Shown: positions 5,201-5,827 of the stretch, one piece after another
Layout of the letters: each line of letters opens with the position of its first letter
How positions within the stretch are numbered: position 1 is the stretch's first letter
Assembly (NCBI GenBank): GCA_947090365.1
Contig: CAMUNT010000033.1
Coordinates: 1 to 5,827 of the forward strand
Origin: an uncultured Clostridia bacterium
GTDB lineage: Bacteria; Bacillota; Clostridia; Christensenellales; Borkfalkiaceae
Direction: 5' to 3'
DNA: 5,827 nucleotides
Program-made: the position numbers and the translations under genes
Notes under the pieces: generated by a model
Told to the model about the DNA's origin: nothing
Database searches by the model: none
What the model saw: only the letters and a program-made list of their open reading frames with translations

Positions 5201-5827
5201 ACGGCAACGAGGTTTCAGCGGAAATCAACGAATACGATATAAAAAGACGGCAGACGACTAAATATTCCGACCTTACTGAAAAAATATCTTACTCTTACGA
5301 CGAGTTACATAACGTAAAAGAAATTACTGTTGACATTAACAACGCAAGAAGTTATAATATACAGTATAAGAGGGATAACGGCAAATTAATGGCCGAAAAG
5401 CGAAGCGGAGCGTACGCGCTGAATAAGAGCTATTCATACGGCGCGGACGGCGGGCTTAACTCCGTATCGTATAAAGCGGCTTGCGGACTTTCAAGCTATC
5501 AGTATCCCGACAGCGCACAGGAATTAACTTATATCTTCGAAACGGACGGAACTCCCGATAAACGCAACTCGAAGGTAACCCTGCCCTTCGGCGTTGAGCA
5601 GAAATTCGCATACGACGGATTAGGCCGAACAAGGGAAATATCCCTCGGCGAAAAGCTTGTTAAGAATATTTACTATCAGAAGTTCGGCGACCACGCAACC
5701 AACAGGGTTTCAACCGTATGGTACGGCGTGAACGGAATACGCAAGGACAGCTTGAAGTATACCTACGACAAGGCGGGCAATATAACTGCTATAACCGAAA
5801 ACGGAGTAGTAATCGCAAGGTACGTCT
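2239..5827 (+). CDS. Giant Rhs/YD-repeat protein without a signal peptide, C-terminus beyond the window
   Basis: The frame is open from ATG (AGGAGG 6 nt upstream) to the window edge, at least 1196 residues. The N-terminus has no hydrophobic export signal; it enters GKINLATGDLYY (23-34), an opening typical of Rhs/YD proteins, then a beta-rich stretch to about 194. A coiled-coil segment spans about 195-400. YD-type repeats follow, such as FEYNKRGLLSKITDENDKI (460-478) and YIFDGLGNPTTV (581-592). A jelly-roll-like domain lies at about 629-763. More YD repeats run from YEYDENDRLVKQI (792-804) to FAYDGLGRTREI (1123-1134) and YTYDKAGNITAI (1174-1185). Family knowledge: YD repeats form a shell enclosing a C-terminal toxin, ending with a conserved core motif; both would lie past the edge. 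The lack of a signal peptide differs from WapA-type Gram-positive relatives. A toxin role is inferred, and an adhesin or structural shell is possible. Confidence 0.88.
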   Translation, partial: MTKKIMRPSNAYLDADAKKAGTGKINLATGDLYYATEWLHYNRWQAGLNKIEIDDAAGGIKTFYTHCGKGWKLGASQFLVQRTGEQNQDKFTYIDGAGNYNEFTEKYYYLDGKNKNYVNKNEVKVDLNGELTCSVTVLLPQGDGTGNRTSRDPVTGDTPLKPGLSIVDKKVFIERKSTSGFVLETDYTKFRYGQYLETRLQEQIELEEKLSAYVNQLKEYVMIFKHNGSYVQDKKLKDKFNGNSLSEKDFTDFINFNTNIINEKLLLTEPEAMQYNSLLYQQTKEFEDVGKTLPLDNDKQKLYELRFELLNLQRDKSAHAIKKYKNEYNELDQDEKEAKREEYNREVRIAALEEAINEFDIGAQSQTINGQIQKIIAQSDKNKEDIQKYFKQYLSFKQQLDNFYLQIPVNFITDGDTVMGFNKNGQLVVTVDAYENQTAIIYDGDKIVSIKDTDGNEIAFEYNKRGLLSKITDENDKITEFIYENDLLAKIITADGEFTYYFTENAHALLEQVIDCYGNGIYFSYDGSCRVTSVNEDTKIRSVSDEGAETTSSNGGQFTRITYKGERTTVVKKDHKAATTYIFDGLGNPTTVVEGTYDDPGDLTKAVSMEYCDDRQSYSVSENLSEDNLLFDYSSDSLNAVGATRQRVYRLSTFPGDKTDFVFTCWAKAESADASTENQNDKKFELRAVVTCEDGTVSEYKAGFDRANTDWQFLALPVEIKKPLKSGDALPASLPVMTSGGMDLFIDYSGNTGNIEVDCVSLRSGKWSYSTFDEGGRKLTDEDSESNSVTSYEYDENDRLVKQILTDGNGRTFETSFEYNKQGKPVRSCDYSGLVEETVYDDKGRAVKKITYNIDDPTSKFYQESKRDEKGNITADIDECGNYDSKKYIYKDNTSVVVKDGKGNKTSFGYKDGELVSISGNANGEESTNTLHYTAGVLTKVSNGDTDYNYSYSDYFETSSISIGGKNYATSNRKLLGLDETVKTVYANGNEVSAEINEYDIKRRQTTKYSDLTEKISYSYDELHNVKEITVDINNARSYNIQYKRDNGKLMAEKRSGAYALNKSYSYGADGGLNSVSYKAACGLSSYQYPDSAQELTYIFETDGTPDKRNSKVTLPFGVEQKFAYDGLGRTREISLGEKLVKNIYYQKFGDHATNRVSTVWYGVNGIRKDSLKYTYDKAGNITAITENGVVIARYV
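2821..3438 (+). other. AT-rich coiled-coil insert within the Rhs protein
   Basis: Residues about 195-400 are rich in Glu, Lys, Gln, Asn and Leu with few glycines, unlike the beta-rich sequence on both sides. Examples are LETRLQEQIELEEKL (196-210) and DEKEAKREEYNREVRIAALE (334-353). Base composition falls with it: by hand count, 3181-3420 has 69 G or C in 240 bases (about 29%), against 63 in 120 (about 52%) at 4501-4620. The YD-type pattern resumes by residue 446. It may be a stalk, an oligomerisation helix or an acquired domain. Confidence 0.6.
4123..4527 (+). other. Jelly-roll, carbohydrate-binding-like domain within the Rhs protein
   Basis: Residues about 629-763 interrupt the YD repeats with a pattern seen in beta-sandwich modules of Gram-positive Rhs proteins. 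These features are a start near NLLFDYSSDSLNAVG, a central DFVFTCWAKAES (660-671), then an aromatic-rich FDRANTDWQFLALPV (704-718) and a closing IEVDCVSLRSG (755-765). The closing strand resembles the AxFDNVxL end of carbohydrate-binding-like folds. YD repeats resume at 792. Binding to cell-wall or surface glycans is a reasonable inference, but no ligand residues can be assigned from sequence alone. Confidence 0.5.

Noticed and set aside
4636..5242. Minus-strand 132-codon frame and plus-strand frames at 4722-4910 and 5000-5242
   Set aside because: They are shadows of the Rhs coding frame. The apparent membrane-like minus-strand protein is antisense of YD-repeat codons, with no start signals.

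Overview
The window looks like an accessory locus inserted beside a tRNA cluster in a Bacillota (Clostridia-like) chromosome. The evidence for that host is threefold: both tRNA genes encode their CCA ends, all four protein genes have strong AGGAGG-type ribosome binding sites, and the proteins are AT-leaning with Gram-positive character. An uncultured gut-type clostridium is plausible, but I cannot fix the genus.

Region 1 (1-410) holds the 3' part of tRNA-Gly(GCC), a complete tRNA-Cys(GCA) and an intrinsic terminator. A 53-bp direct repeat then copies the tRNA-Cys 3' end from inside its T-loop, together with that terminator. This is the scar expected from integration at a tRNA gene, although only 117 bp separate the two copies and no integrase is visible. 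A 32-bp perfect palindrome (370-401) closes the leftward operon.

Region 2 (413-2008, minus strand) is a tight three-gene operon. In order of transcription it encodes a 60-residue helical protein of unknown function, a full-length GAPDH-fold protein whose catalytic Cys and His are both replaced (a predicted pseudoenzyme), and a small one-membrane-segment protein resembling LLH-type phage holins. The gaps are 12 nt each, and the second gene's ribosome binding site overlaps the first gene's stop codon.

Region 3 (2009-2238) is a divergent control region. The same 11-mer, TGAAGGATAGA, lies 52 nt upstream of the rightward start codon and 54 nt upstream of the leftward one. In both directions it ends 17 nt before a -10-like hexamer. 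The two transcription units therefore probably share a regulator.

Region 4 (2239-5827, plus strand) is one uninterrupted reading frame running off the window edge (at least 1196 codons). It is a giant Rhs/YD-repeat protein with no signal peptide, an AT-rich coiled-coil insert and a jelly-roll-like domain. Its C-terminus, where Rhs proteins carry their variable toxin, is not visible.

Working model (inference): the locus is a co-regulated module in which a signal-less Rhs effector is paired with a holin-like membrane protein, a catalytically dead GAPDH and a small helical protein. The holin-like protein could help release the Rhs protein, as TcdE does for clostridial toxins. The pseudo-GAPDH is the most unexpected part and has no obvious assigned role.
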